DNA from: Bin80 sp965208025
GTDB taxonomy: Bacteria; Bacteroidota; Rhodothermia; Rhodothermales; Bin80
NCBI GenBank assembly: GCA_965208025.1
Contig: OZ242302.1
Span: 372,001-436,000 of the forward strand
Length of the DNA stretch: 64,000 nucleotides
Reading direction: 5' to 3'
In this document: piece by piece, positions 39,648 through 49,632 of the stretch
Layout of the letters: each line of letters opens with the position of its first letter
How positions within the stretch are numbered: the first letter of the stretch is position 1
The notes under the pieces: generated by a model
Told to the model about the DNA's origin: nothing
Databases searched by the model: none
The model's input: only the letters and a program-made list of their open reading frames with translations
Made by a program: the position numbers and the translations under genes

Positions 39648-40420
39648 GATTCCATGACCATTAATGTTGCATTCCGTTTGTGCAATAGATCATCTACTCC
39701 AAGAACCCATACATCGGATACGCCCTTAGCCAATGCACGACGTGCAGAATGTAGCTTGACAGACATTCCATCACTGATCCAGCCCTGTTCAAGTCCAGCA
39801 ACTTCTTCTTCGGGGGAACAGGTTTTGAGAAGAGAGAAAGGATTATTGAGATCTCTAAGGACTCCCCCTGAATCTGTTACTATAAGCAGTTCTTTTGCAT
39901 GGATCACTTCGGCAAGAGTGCAGGCAACCGTATCTGCGTTCACATTATATCGTTGACCAGAATCATCCATACCAAGAGGAGCAATGATTGAAATAAATCC
40001 TGCCTCGGTGAGGGTATGAATCAGAGTCGTATCAATGGAGACAATTTCTCCTACCCAGCCAAAGTCAACCTTTTTCCCGTGAATCATCCACGGTTCACGA
40101 CGCCGAACTTTGATGATAGCTCCATCTACACCGCTCAGCCCGACTGCCTTGAGTCCATTAGTATTTGCCGTTGCGACCAACTTCATATTGACAGCCCCTC
40201 TCATTGCCCACTCTGCAATCTTGAGATCCAGATCTCCCGTAACTCGCCGACCTCCAATGAAGGTAGGTGTGTGATCAAGCTGATGAGCTAATTCAGTTGA
40301 TTGGACTCCACCTCCATGGACAATCACGACTGGCGACTGGATCTGTCGTACCTGACTCCACAACAGAGATAACGAATCAAGAACGGATCCTCCGATCTTT
40401 ATGACGATGGGTGACTTCAT
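39644..40420 (-). CDS. argB: N-acetylglutamate kinase
   Basis: This amino-acid kinase phosphorylates N-acylglutamate with ATP. From the ATG at 40420, which overlaps the argF' stop as ATGA, it has 258 residues. The phosphate-binding start VIKIGGSVLD and VIVHGGGVQSTELA, the substrate segment IGGRRVTGDLDLKIAEW, and the ATP-binding YNVNADTVACTLAEV and SDGMSVKLHSA are all visible. The usual family consensus is followed and the short form lacks an N-terminal arginine-feedback helix. An upstream GTG-type start at 40432 would add four residues. Confidence 0.92.
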   Translation of the reverse strand: MKSPIVIKIGGSVLDSLSLLWSQVRQIQSPVVIVHGGGVQSTELAHQLDHTPTFIGGRRVTGDLDLKIAEWAMRGAVNMKLVATANTNGLKAVGLSGVDGAIIKVRRREPWMIHGKKVDFGWVGEIVSIDTTLIHTLTEAGFISIIAPLGMDDSGQRYNVNADTVACTLAEVIHAKELLIVTDSGGVLRDLNNPFSLLKTCSPEEEVAGLEQGWISDGMSVKLHSARRALAKGVSDVWVLGVDDLLHKRNATLMVMES

Positions 40421-41433
40421 ATCAGTCCCCACGCACGTTCAAGGATAGCTATCTGGGCATGTAGCCGGAATTCCGACTGCAATAAGTGGATTGCTTGTGG
40501 GCTATCAATGACAGCATCTTCGGCTACAACCCCTCGTCGAATAGGTAAACAGTGCATGAATGCCGCCTTATCAAGGTGATGTTTACGTACTTGCCAGCTC
40601 TGGTACTGACTCCTTAGTTCATGTTCGGCGGCGGGATCGTCATAACGCAGTTGACCTCCCCATGCTTTCGCATAAATCACATCTGCGCCAGTGCATCCCA
40701 ATTTCTGATCATCTGTCTCAGTGATAGAGTAGCCATGCTTGGACGAATAGGATTCGGCAAGTTGCATGATGTATGGATCCAATTCAAATCCATGTGGTCG
40801 CGCAATCGTTACCTGCATACCAAGCCTTGCTGCCATCAAGAGTGCAGAATTCGGTACTGCCTGTGCCAATGGACGTGGATGGCCAGCCCAGGATAGAACA
40901 AAACGCTTTCCCTTCACTTCATTGTTAAAGTGTTCTTTGATGGTTGCCGCGTCAGCGAGCGCCTGACATGGGTGATATAAAGCAGATTCCAGATTGATCA
41001 CAGGTACAGTTGCGGAATCAAGAATTTTCTTAAATCTGGACTCACTCTGATCTAATGCGTAATCCGTTCCAGTCGCAAACAGACGTACTCCCAATGCATC
41101 ATAGTATCGCGACAATACACCAATCGCTTCCCGTATGTGCTCAACCGACTTACCATCCATACGACAGCCATCCCTCCATTCCATGCCCCATACTCCTGAT
41201 CCTGGAGTGATGATTGAGGTATGCGCACCAAGTCTGGCAGCAGCAACTTCCATGGAGGTACGTGTACGAAGAGAAGAGTTGAAAAAGAGCAGACCAAGGC
41301 TTCGCAAGGTGTCATGCTTGGGCGATGGACAAGGAGAACGATAATGATGAAGCGTTCGATTGAGCTGCTCCTCCCACGTCTGGTCATCTTCAAGATGCCA
41401 ATCAAAAAGGTGTCTCAAGTTTGGATTAGACAT
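40417..41433 (-). CDS. argF': N-acyl-L-ornithine carbamoyltransferase (ArgF'-type)
   Basis: It carbamoylates N-acetyl- or N-succinyl-ornithine, the linear variant used by many Bacteroidota and xanthomonads. The carbamoyl-phosphate loop is FFNSSLRTRTSMEVA, of the FxNxSxRTR form found in acyl-ornithine enzymes rather than the STRTR of ornithine transcarbamylase. ESALYHPCQALAD and HCLPIRRGVVAEDAVID, with the RR after HCLP, also support this. Whether the acyl group is acetyl or succinyl cannot be decided from these motifs. I chose the ATG at 41433, giving 338 residues and an 8-base overlap with argD, over the ATG at 41472 that would overlap by 47. Confidence 0.87.
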   Translation of the reverse strand: MSNPNLRHLFDWHLEDDQTWEEQLNRTLHHYRSPCPSPKHDTLRSLGLLFFNSSLRTRTSMEVAAARLGAHTSIITPGSGVWGMEWRDGCRMDGKSVEHIREAIGVLSRYYDALGVRLFATGTDYALDQSESRFKKILDSATVPVINLESALYHPCQALADAATIKEHFNNEVKGKRFVLSWAGHPRPLAQAVPNSALLMAARLGMQVTIARPHGFELDPYIMQLAESYSSKHGYSITETDDQKLGCTGADVIYAKAWGGQLRYDDPAAEHELRSQYQSWQVRKHHLDKAAFMHCLPIRRGVVAEDAVIDSPQAIHLLQSEFRLHAQIAILERAWGLI

Positions 41434-42592
41434 GTTCCATTGCACTTTTGAAAGCCAATGAAAATTCTTCAATCTGAGAGGATTCAGTGATCAGCGGCGG
41501 CATGATTCGCATGACATGAGGATCCCCACTTCCACCAGCAAGCACCCCGTGGTGTCGCAGGGCAGCCAGCACACTGCTCATAGGAGAGTCGACCCGTATT
41601 CCAATGAGGCAGCCACGCCCTCGAACTTCAACGGCATAGGGTGCAAGAGCAGCAGTAATTGCATCATATATTTCTGGAGCACGCTTCATTAGTCCATCAT
41701 TGTGGATCGTCTCCAGTGTGGCTGTGACCGCACTCATCGCAATCATTCCTCCTCCGAAGGTGGATCCTTGATCACCATAGTGAATCTCACTTGAGAGGCG
41801 ATCGCTCAGCAGAACAGCTCCGACAGGAATCCCTGATCCAAGGCTTTTGGCAAGTGTGATCATATCGGGAATGAGTCCCAGTTGCTCGCTGATGCTGAAA
41901 GTACCCGTTCGCCCAACACCGGTCTGAATTTCGTCAAAGATTAGGAGAACATCATTCTGATCACATATTTTGCGAAGACCAATGTAATAATCCGTGGAGG
42001 CTTCAACAATCCCCCCGATACTCTGGATCGGTTCAAGGAGAATAGCAGCAATGTCCTTGTTTTCACTCAAAATTGAATGTACCGATTCCAAGTCTCCGAA
42101 TGTGGCAAAATAATGAGTTTGTGCGAGCACTTCCTTAAATGGCTCCCTGTAGGATGGATTCCACGTTGCGGCCAAGCTTCCGAGGGTTCGTCCATGGAAG
42201 CCATTCACTGTGGATATGATGCCGCTTCGTCCAGTTGATTTTCGTGCAATCTTCAGTGCGGTTTCAATTGCCTCCGTCCCAGAGTTACAAAAAAATATTC
42301 GATGTAGCGGAGCCATTTCCGAGAGTAGCTTCGCCGCACGCGCACGGACATCATTATAAACTACATTTGAATAGAAGAGAAGCTGCTCACTTTGCTTTTG
42401 GATAGCATTCACAACATGGGGTGGACAATGCCCCAGGGCGGTTACACAATGACCGCCGTAAAAGTCCAAATAACGGTTACCATCCGCATCCCAGACATAG
42501 CATCCCTCACCTCGCACAAGCGCGAGGGGCATTTTCTTGTAGGTTGGGATAAGGAATGTATCCTCATCATGTAAAATGGTCTGAGTATTCAT
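41426..42592 (-). CDS. argD: Acetylornithine aminotransferase
   Basis: A 388-residue class III PLP aminotransferase that converts N-acylglutamate semialdehyde to N-acylornithine. The signatures are FYGGHCVTALGHCPP, the cofactor-phosphate segment FCNSGTEAIETALKIAR, FHGRTLGSLAAT, the PLP aspartate in LLIFDEIQTGVGRTG and the Schiff-base lysine in ITLAKSLGSGIPVG. It overlaps argC by 4 bases upstream and argF' downstream. Closely related enzymes act on other omega-amino acids, but the operon fixes the role. Confidence 0.93.
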   Translation of the reverse strand: MNTQTILHDEDTFLIPTYKKMPLALVRGEGCYVWDADGNRYLDFYGGHCVTALGHCPPHVVNAIQKQSEQLLFYSNVVYNDVRARAAKLLSEMAPLHRIFFCNSGTEAIETALKIARKSTGRSGIISTVNGFHGRTLGSLAATWNPSYREPFKEVLAQTHYFATFGDLESVHSILSENKDIAAILLEPIQSIGGIVEASTDYYIGLRKICDQNDVLLIFDEIQTGVGRTGTFSISEQLGLIPDMITLAKSLGSGIPVGAVLLSDRLSSEIHYGDQGSTFGGGMIAMSAVTATLETIHNDGLMKRAPEIYDAITAALAPYAVEVRGRGCLIGIRVDSPMSSVLAALRHHGVLAGGSGDPHVMRIMPPLITESSQIEEFSLAFKSAMEHV

Positions 42593-43590
42593 GAATCCGC
42601 TTTGGAGATCAGTCCTGTAATGATCGGCAAGTCCATGAGAAGGTTCATATTCTGGATTGCCTGAGAGGCAGCACCGCGAAGCATATTGTCAAGTGCAAAG
42701 CCAATGACAAGGTGCTCACCTCGAATGATCCATCCCAAATCGCAGTAAGGAGATCCAACGGCATACTGCAACTCGGGGAGTTCATCCTTCCAGAGTCGAA
42801 TGAGTTGATGGTGGGCATAAGCGTCCTCAAACCACTGGGCAATTTCAGAGGGTCCAGCAGGTGTTTTCAGTTGTATGGTTCCCCAAATCCCGCGTGTCCA
42901 CGGTCCAGAAACTGGCACCATTGCAAGGGAAATATTTGGATTCATGAACTGGCGAATCTCAGAGAGATGCTGGTGTTCTAATACTTTGTATGCACGCACA
43001 TTCCCATCTCTCTCTGGAAAGTGAGTTGTTTTCTTCGGACGAATACCCGATCCAGAGGCTCCGGTGATCGCCGTAATTGAAGCACTAATATCCGAACAGT
43101 TCAGGTGCAATGGCCATGTGGCAAGTAGCATCCCCGTGGCAAAACAACCAGGATTTGCAATGTAGTGCGAAGAGTACGGGGCGAAGATTTCTGGCTGTCC
43201 ATAAGAGAACTTCGGGATCAACTCGGGAGCGGGATGTGTTACTTTGAAGAGTGACTCAAATACGGATACATCTGTGAATCTGAAATCAGAACTCATATCA
43301 ATGATCTTCCCTGAGTACCCTGTATCAAGTAAGGCCTTGACACTTGCTGCCCCTTTACCATGCTCAGCCGCAATGAATACAACATCAATTTCAGTAGATT
43401 CAAACTCACTGGTAGCCATAAACCGAAGGTTATTTTGCCCCCTGAGTCCTGGATGAGCAATGTGAAGTGGTTCCCCAGAATATGTCCGACTGGTAACTGA
43501 GGCGAGGGAAGCGTGGGGGTGTTGTAGAATCAATTGAATTAGTTCTCTGCCAACATATCCACTACCATGTAAAATTGCTGTCTGGATCAT
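42589..43590 (-). CDS. argC: N-acetyl-gamma-glutamyl-phosphate reductase
   Basis: This NADPH-dependent reductase of 333 residues turns acylglutamyl phosphate into the semialdehyde. It has the N-terminal dinucleotide motif ILHGSGYVGRELIQLI, the catalytic cysteine in YIANPGCFATGMLLA, the glycine loop ITGASGSGIRPKK, and a C-terminal active-site region. The H-G-S-G-Y-V-G form with an inserted histidine is slightly unusual for the usual GxxGYxG but keeps the spacing. The start overlaps the argG stop (ATGA). Confidence 0.93.
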   Translation of the reverse strand: MIQTAILHGSGYVGRELIQLILQHPHASLASVTSRTYSGEPLHIAHPGLRGQNNLRFMATSEFESTEIDVVFIAAEHGKGAASVKALLDTGYSGKIIDMSSDFRFTDVSVFESLFKVTHPAPELIPKFSYGQPEIFAPYSSHYIANPGCFATGMLLATWPLHLNCSDISASITAITGASGSGIRPKKTTHFPERDGNVRAYKVLEHQHLSEIRQFMNPNISLAMVPVSGPWTRGIWGTIQLKTPAGPSEIAQWFEDAYAHHQLIRLWKDELPELQYAVGSPYCDLGWIIRGEHLVIGFALDNMLRGAASQAIQNMNLLMDLPIITGLISKADS

Positions 43591-44777
43591 TCAAGTGTTC
43601 GGGCTCTGTATGCGAGAGTTGCTTGTAGTCCACTAAGCTTGCAGAAGCTACGGGCTTCTGCTCCATCCCACAAAGCATTCTCTTCTCCGTAGGTTCCTAC
43701 CCCAATGTCAAACATAGAATACTGGCTCTCGCAACCTTGGACTATGATATTTCCTTTGTATAGCCAAATTGAAACAGAACCTGTAACCACATCCTGAGAA
43801 GAAAGCAGAAATGCTTCAATATCTCTCATCACTGGATCAAAATACTGAGCTTCGTGAAGAAGCATTCCATAGAACTCGCTCAATTGATCTTTTTGGAATC
43901 GTTGCCATTTTGTGAGCACTAGCTTCTCTAACTCTCTATGTGCTGTAATGAGAATCATCGGTGCAGGAGCATCAAATCCAATCCTTCCCTTGAGCCCTAA
44001 TATCGTATCTCCAATATGAATATTCCGACCAATCCCATGCTTCGAGCCAAGATCAGCAAGCTTAGTGATAAGCTCCACTGCGGGTAAAGTATCCCCGTTT
44101 AATGCGACAGGCAAACCATTCTTAAACTCAATCACCACCTCTAAGCCAACCTCTGGTGCATCGGCAGGGGAGACCGAATTTGGATAGGCTTCATCTGGAA
44201 GGGGGAGGACGGTTAAAAGTGTTTCTTGGCCTCCAATCGTAGTTCCCCATAGTCCTTCGTTAATGGAGTATCTTGTGGTCTTCTCGGGAATAGAGAAGCC
44301 TCGATCATGGAGAAATTTTGTTGTATCCTCCCTCGTGAACCCCTCATCACGGATTGGTGTGATGAGTTCGATATGCTCCGCAAGTAGCCGAACAACGGAA
44401 TCGAAACGTACCTGATCATTCCCAGCCCCCGTTGAGCCATGAGCAATGGCCTGCGCCTGAACTTGGTGAGCAATCCGGACAACCTCCCGAGCCTGTACCA
44501 CACGTTCTGCTCCAACACATAACGGATAAACGCCTCCACGCAAAATATTCCCGATAATCAAAAATCGTAAATAATCGTTATACAAATCTGTACGGGCGTC
44601 AACTTGGAAATGCTCTTTTGCTCCAAGTTCTTTGGAGCGAGTTCGTAGAGCCGCCTCGTCTATAGTTGCACCTGTATTCACGGTGACCGTATATACATCT
44701 TTACCGTACCTTTCTCGCAAGTACGGAACACAAAAAGATGTATCCAGACCGCCGCTGAAAGCCAGTACAATTCCCAT
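43587..44777 (-). CDS. argG: Argininosuccinate synthase
   Basis: First gene of the arginine operon, 396 residues. It joins citrulline and aspartate using ATP. The N-terminal PP-loop is LAFSGGLDTSFCVPYL; further family segments are ITPIRDEGFTRED and SINEGLWGTTIGG. The 178-base divergent gap to moaA must hold both promoters; no arginine-repressor box is recognisable. A diverged copy of its first 61 codons lies at 51698-51883. argH is not in the window. In the reaction order, ArgF' product must be deacylated by ArgE before ArgG can act. Confidence 0.94.
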   Translation of the reverse strand: MGIVLAFSGGLDTSFCVPYLRERYGKDVYTVTVNTGATIDEAALRTRSKELGAKEHFQVDARTDLYNDYLRFLIIGNILRGGVYPLCVGAERVVQAREVVRIAHQVQAQAIAHGSTGAGNDQVRFDSVVRLLAEHIELITPIRDEGFTREDTTKFLHDRGFSIPEKTTRYSINEGLWGTTIGGQETLLTVLPLPDEAYPNSVSPADAPEVGLEVVIEFKNGLPVALNGDTLPAVELITKLADLGSKHGIGRNIHIGDTILGLKGRIGFDAPAPMILITAHRELEKLVLTKWQRFQKDQLSEFYGMLLHEAQYFDPVMRDIEAFLLSSQDVVTGSVSIWLYKGNIIVQGCESQYSMFDIGVGTYGEENALWDGAEARSFCKLSGLQATLAYRARTLE

Positions 44778-44955
44778 TTACTTAAATGTTGGACAACTGC
44801 AATTGAACGCATGGAAAGAATCCTGGATCATAGCATTTTGGAAACTCAGTGTAGAAATCTGATGCTCATTTCTATTGTTGATTAGGACCTGACTGATGAC
44901 TGTTCTTATTTTTTTGATTGCCATGGAGTCCTGATCATGATGCGAGGGTTATAAT

Positions 44956-46035
44956 ATGCAAGAACTTAGGGTTTTGTCTGCCACCGAAATTACTCCTACC
45001 TCACAGGTGCCAAACGACTTTTCGTTACCTTACTCACCTGACAAGAGTCTGGCGAATGTCCTGTGTGACGGTTTTGGCAGATTCCACAATTACCTCCGAA
45101 TCTCCCTCGTTGAGCAATGTAATTTGCGTTGCAGTTATTGTATGCCCGAAGACGGACTGGATTGGACTCCTTCCGAACAGTTATTGACAGATGAGGAAAT
45201 CATTCGTTTAGCACGGCTTTTTGTGGGGCAGGGAGTGACGAAAATTCGTCTGACTGGTGGAGAGCCATTGCTTCGGACTGGTATTGAAAAAATCGGTTCT
45301 GAATTGGGAGAATTACCTGGGCTTAAGACCCTTGCCATGACGACCAATGGTCTTCTTTTGAAACGTAAGCTCCCTGCTCTCCAGAGTGCAGGAGTCCATT
45401 TGATCAATGTGAGTTTAGACACTTTATCGGCAAGTCGATTTAAGCAGATTACTCGTCAAGATGGATTAAATCTTGTATTTGACGCAATTGATCTTGCTTT
45501 GAAGTCTGGATATTTTCGGCTCAAAATTAATTGTGTCGTCATGAGAGATATCAACGAAGATGAACTTGTTGATTTTGTTAATTTGACTCGTCACCGCCCA
45601 ATTGAAGTCCGATTTATTGAGTTCATGCCATTTAGCGGGAATCGGTGGGACGAGAGCCAAATGGTTCCATTCAGTGAAATGCTTCATATTATCCGGTCTC
45701 GTTATCCTCTTCAACCAATAGAGTGTGGTCCTAACGAAACGTCAAAACTATATCAAGTCTCTGGATTTCTGGGCCAAGTTGGATTTATTTCTTCCATGAC
45801 CGATCACTTTTGTGAAGGTTGTAATCGATTGAGGATTACAGCAGACGGGAATTTGAAAATTTGTCTTTTTGGACGGGCAGAGGTAAACTTACGGGATGCA
45901 ATGCGTAACGGAGCAGACGATAAAGATCTCTTAGGGCTGATCAGTAGATCCCTCGGTCAAAAACGTGCTCGCCATGCCGGCATGCATCTCATTGCTGCCT
46001 CAGATAATCGACCTATGATTACCATCGGAGGATAG
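44956..46035 (+). CDS. moaA: GTP 3',8-cyclase of molybdenum cofactor synthesis
   Basis: This radical-SAM enzyme catalyses the first step from GTP to cyclic pyranopterin. Its 359 residues include the N-terminal cluster CNLRCSYCMPEDG, the SAM-binding LTGGEPLLR, the second 4Fe-4S cluster cysteines in HFCEGCNRLRI with a third in KICLFG, and the C-terminal Gly-Gly that is essential in MoaA (it ends TIGG). The N-terminus is about 40 residues longer than usual before the radical-SAM core; a later start is possible but no better ATG is visible. The EEP-family gene begins immediately after the stop. modA and modB, 14 kb away, fit a cell that uses molybdenum. Confidence 0.94.
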   Translation: MQELRVLSATEITPTSQVPNDFSLPYSPDKSLANVLCDGFGRFHNYLRISLVEQCNLRCSYCMPEDGLDWTPSEQLLTDEEIIRLARLFVGQGVTKIRLTGGEPLLRTGIEKIGSELGELPGLKTLAMTTNGLLLKRKLPALQSAGVHLINVSLDTLSASRFKQITRQDGLNLVFDAIDLALKSGYFRLKINCVVMRDINEDELVDFVNLTRHRPIEVRFIEFMPFSGNRWDESQMVPFSEMLHIIRSRYPLQPIECGPNETSKLYQVSGFLGQVGFISSMTDHFCEGCNRLRITADGNLKICLFGRAEVNLRDAMRNGADDKDLLGLISRSLGQKRARHAGMHLIAASDNRPMITIGG

Positions 46036-46860
46036 ATGTTGAGTATTCTCTTGATGCTTTTGCTAATCCAGATTGGTTCGCCAGAATTTACAGCAATGTC
46101 ATTTAATATTCGGTATGACAATCCAGATGATGGGGCAAGTGCATGGCTTTATCGCGTGGATTCGGTTGCTGCAGAGATGTCAGGGGTAGATCTGATTGGC
46201 ATTCAGGAAGCGCTGAGTCATCAGGTTCACGAACTGGCTTTATTGCTGACTGGCTATGAGTGGGTTGGAGTCGGAAGGGATGATGGCGAGAGTGGTGGCG
46301 AATTCACTCCTATCTTTTTCAAGGCGGATGTTTTTGATTTACTTGAATCAAATACAATTTGGCTTTCGGAAACTCCAAATCAACCAGGAAGTCAAGGATG
46401 GGATGCTGGCCTTCCCAGAATTGCAACATCTGCTCATTTGAAATTTCGCGAGACCGGGACTGATTTCTTAGTGATTAACACACATTTTGACCATCTTGGG
46501 ACGCAGGCTCGGTATGGGAGCGCAAAGCTATTGTCAGAGTATGTCCATGAGTTTTCTGGGCCGGTGATCTTGCTTGGGGATTTGAACTCAACTCCAGACT
46601 CTCATCCTATTGCTGTGCTAACTGAGAGAGGAACCTTGCAGGACGCATTTACGGCCGGTATGAGACCAAATCAAGGACCTATAGGCACATTCAGCGGATT
46701 TTGGGAGCGTAATGATTTGGACAAAGCCCCACGGATTGATTACATTCTGCTATCACATCACTGGAGAGTGATCAGCTATGAGGCCATTGTTTCAATTCAA
46801 AATGGCAGATACATTTCTGATCATTTGCCAGTTAAGGTTCAGCTGCAACTGAGTGAGTAA
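46036..46860 (+). CDS. Secreted endonuclease/exonuclease/phosphatase-family hydrolase
   Basis: A 274-residue EEP-fold phosphohydrolase. An N-terminal hydrophobic stretch of about 15 residues (LSILLMLLLIQIG) looks like a signal peptide, so it should act in the periplasm or outside. The metal and catalytic residues of the fold are visible: Asn in MSFNIRYDNP, Glu in GIQEAL, His in INTHFDHLG, Asp/Asn in LLGDLNSTPDS, Asp in PRIDYILLS and the final Asp-His in ISDHLPVKV. The substrate cannot be told from sequence; phosphodiesters or sugar phosphates are typical. The ATG directly abuts the moaA stop, but a functional link to cofactor synthesis is doubtful. A damaged copy of its 3' half is at 51937-52315. 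Confidence 0.88.
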   Translation: MLSILLMLLLIQIGSPEFTAMSFNIRYDNPDDGASAWLYRVDSVAAEMSGVDLIGIQEALSHQVHELALLLTGYEWVGVGRDDGESGGEFTPIFFKADVFDLLESNTIWLSETPNQPGSQGWDAGLPRIATSAHLKFRETGTDFLVINTHFDHLGTQARYGSAKLLSEYVHEFSGPVILLGDLNSTPDSHPIAVLTERGTLQDAFTAGMRPNQGPIGTFSGFWERNDLDKAPRIDYILLSHHWRVISYEAIVSIQNGRYISDHLPVKVQLQLSE

Positions 46861-47426
46861 TACCATCAATCTCTTCGGTACTCTTCAAAAATATATGGTC
46901 ATCCCATTGTACCCATGAATAAGATGATGATATTGAGAAGTTGAAACAAATTTAGCGCCTTTTCTTGATGCTGGGAAAGTTCTTCAATATCTAATAAGGA
47001 TACCCATTTATCTTTATTGCTGTGATTTGCGTCTACCGTGTTTCACTCTAGTTCATTTTTCTGGCTTACTTTTTTCGTGAAATCAACTTAATATTGTGAG
47101 CCTTCGGAGTATCTCCCTTAATTCCCTCATCATAGCATATCGGGTGGAATTGAGATCAACAAGTGCACTATTAACTGTCCCAATCCTGTCTTCAATATAG
47201 GTTCGCAATCTGAAACTACTGGCTGTTAAAACGGAAGGACAGAAACAATTTTAGGTGAATCGCCAGAAACATGGATTAATACGGAAAGTATTAATTTTAT
47301 TTAGAGCGTAGCTTTATAGATAAGTGAATGTTATACTTGATTTGAAGAGCTACGGAACTGGAAATAAAGGTGGACTCGGGTCTCGTAGTTTGAGGTAATG
47401 ACAATATACATTTATGGGTGCATCTC
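46861..47426. other. Gap before the methyltransferase gene
   Basis: About 0.57 kb, AT-rich, with no convincing gene. It marks the join between the moaA/EEP block and the restriction-modification block. I see no integrase, direct repeat or tRNA that would explain the junction. The promoter of the methyltransferase should lie in its last 100 bases, but no consensus stands out. Confidence 0.4.
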
Positions 47427-48287
47427 ATGATCAAGCTCTACGAAAATGTTGACCACAAAGTGATTTGGGGGGATGTCTTGGACGTACTTGAAACACATGT
47501 GCCTAATGGTTCAGTTGATCTCATTTTTTCTGATCCCCCATATGACATAGGCAAGAACTTCGGGAATATCAAAGATAAGTGGCCATGTCTTGATGCGTAT
47601 GTTGAATGGTGTAAAAGATGGATCTCGCTATGCATCAGAAAGTTGGCACCCAGTGGTTCTATGTATTTAATGGCTAGCACTCAGGCTATGCCGTACATTG
47701 ATATCTATGTTCGCTCGCTCATTCATGTTATGTCTCGAATTATCTGGTATTATGATAGTTCTGGGGTTCAAGCAAGGAAAAAATTCGGATCCTTGTATGA
47801 GCCCATTTTGTATTGTGTTAAAGACAAAAATAACTACACATTTAACTACGATGCTATTGCGATTGAAGCCAAGACTGGTGCCAAACGAAAGCTGATCGAT
47901 TACCGAAAAGCTATTCCTTCAGAATACAGTATCACCAAAAATCCAGGTAACGTATGGTATTTTTCAAGAGTCAGATATCGCATGCATGAATACGAAGATC
48001 ATCCCACCCAGAAGCCAGAATCTTTGCTGAATAGAATTATCCTCGCTAGTTCAAAACCTGGAGATATAGTTATGGATCCTTTTGCCGGAACATTCACTAC
48101 TTGTGCAGTTGCTGCCCGTTTGGATAGACGTAGCATAGGAATTGATCTTAATCCAGACTATGTAGATATTGGCCTTCGGAGAGTACTGGGTTATTCTACT
48201 ATGGACGGAAGGACGCTAGAGCCTGTATTGAAGAACACCCGTCGATTAAATGCGAACGGGATCAAGAATTTCTATGCTGAGAAGTAG
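47427..48287 (+). CDS. Beta-class DNA N6-adenine (or N4-cytosine) methyltransferase
   Basis: A 286-residue type II-style DNA methyltransferase. The catalytic motif IV, SDPPYDIGKNF, comes first and the SAM-binding motif I, DPFAGTFTTCAVAARLDR, comes near the C-terminus, which is the beta order. DHPTQKPESLLNRII is the usual motif X region. All key motifs are intact, so it may be active. DPPY is shared by m6A and m4C enzymes; adenine is more likely. It is followed 17 bases later by a frameshifted endonuclease gene, so it now seems to be a solitary methylase left from a restriction-modification pair. A GTG at 47418 is an alternative start. Confidence 0.88.
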   Translation: MIKLYENVDHKVIWGDVLDVLETHVPNGSVDLIFSDPPYDIGKNFGNIKDKWPCLDAYVEWCKRWISLCIRKLAPSGSMYLMASTQAMPYIDIYVRSLIHVMSRIIWYYDSSGVQARKKFGSLYEPILYCVKDKNNYTFNYDAIAIEAKTGAKRKLIDYRKAIPSEYSITKNPGNVWYFSRVRYRMHEYEDHPTQKPESLLNRIILASSKPGDIVMDPFAGTFTTCAVAARLDRRSIGIDLNPDYVDIGLRRVLGYSTMDGRTLEPVLKNTRRLNANGIKNFYAEK

Positions 48288-48304
48288 CAGATCAACTCTG
48301 ACGC

Positions 48305-49438
48305 ATGCCATCCCGCAAACACGATTTCACCCAAACTATTTTAGAGACATTATCCAAATATACCGATGCGGATGCCGAGGACATTCTGGAATGCAGTTCA
48401 CTTATACAGTATTTGAATATTAAAACAGAGGCAGCAAATAGAGGATCAAAAGCATGTGCAGCATATGGAAATCATTATGCAATTTATGTGCTTATTGAGG
48501 ACTACTTAAACAACAAATTTCATGTATCGGGTGAGTATCACAACTATAAGGATGCCAAGTTCTCCAACCTATTTAATTTAACAGGCAACGCCAACTACCC
48601 TTTGGACGCAAGCTACAAAATCATTCCCTGAACCATAGGTTGAATCAAGAATTTGAGAAATTCTTCCCGAACGAGGTCGCAAGGCCAATCATACGTGACC
48701 ATGATACTCAACGGTATTGGATCAATGAGAGTTTGCTGAGGATAACAATAAACGGTGAGGAAGTAAATCTTGCTATAGCTGTCAAAGCCATTATTGATCA
48801 GTACATTCTGGTTAGGCAGGAATCATTTAATTCGTTCATTGCGGAATGCCGAAGAATTTCGGAAATAAGCACAAGTGATCTATCATCGGCTAAATCATTT
48901 GTAGCTGACTTGCTGAATCCAAATGTGGATGCCAGAATATTTGAGATCGTAAGCTTTGCAATACTCAATCAAAGCCCACTATTCCACTCAGGTAGTCTAT
49001 TGGGGCTGGTCAAGGGAAGATTTGAATGAGGAAACACTGGTGCTGTATAAAACGGGACGAACGAATGCCAATGACGGCGGAATAGATTTTGTTATGAGAC
49101 CGCTGGGCAGATTCTTCCAAGTTACCGAAAGCATTGATGTCGGCAAATATTTCCTTGATATTGATAAGGTTCAAAGATATCAAATTACTTTTGTTGTAAA
49201 GTCAAACGACTCAGTAGAGACAATCTATGAAAGGATAAGACTTCAAGCAAATGACCGATACAGTATACGAAAGGTGGTCGACAGATACATGGAATGTATA
49301 GAGGAAATAGTGACTGTTCCCAGACTCATCAATATATTTGATTCGTTGGCAGGGACTCAAAAAGTTCAGATTGTAATTGAGGAAATCATTCGCCAAAGTG
49401 AGCTTGAGTTTGAATCAATTTCCGAGGAAGGTGGGTGA
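48305..49438 (+). pseudogene. Type II restriction endonuclease gene with two frameshifts
   Basis: Three consecutive frames together read as one protein of about 375 residues. Frame one starts MPSRKHDFTQTILETL and runs to ~48575; the homologous text then moves to another frame beginning about RQLPFGRKLQNHSLNHRLN, and after EIVSFAIL near 48960 returns to the first frame with VYWGWSREDLNEET. The last part contains NDGGIDFVMRPLGRFFQVTE, a plausible PD-(D/E)xK-like nuclease core. The two shifts cancel each other, and no full-length product can be made. Its position right after the methyltransferase supports the identification as the cognate nuclease. Sequencing error at two sites is the main alternative. 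Confidence 0.75.
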
Positions 49439-49632
49439 TCCGCTTTTCTGGGCGGGGAAAAGGTTTGCCATAAGACGTCTCTATGGTCAAACTTCGTTAC
49501 CAGTCAAGGAAAGGCCACAGAGCAAATCCGGGGGCGTATTCATACCACCCCTCAAAAGCAATTGTTTATGCTGAGCTTCCAGACTGAAGTTACCCCCTAT
49601 TTGCTCCCAATCGGGGAATCAGAGCGATAAAT

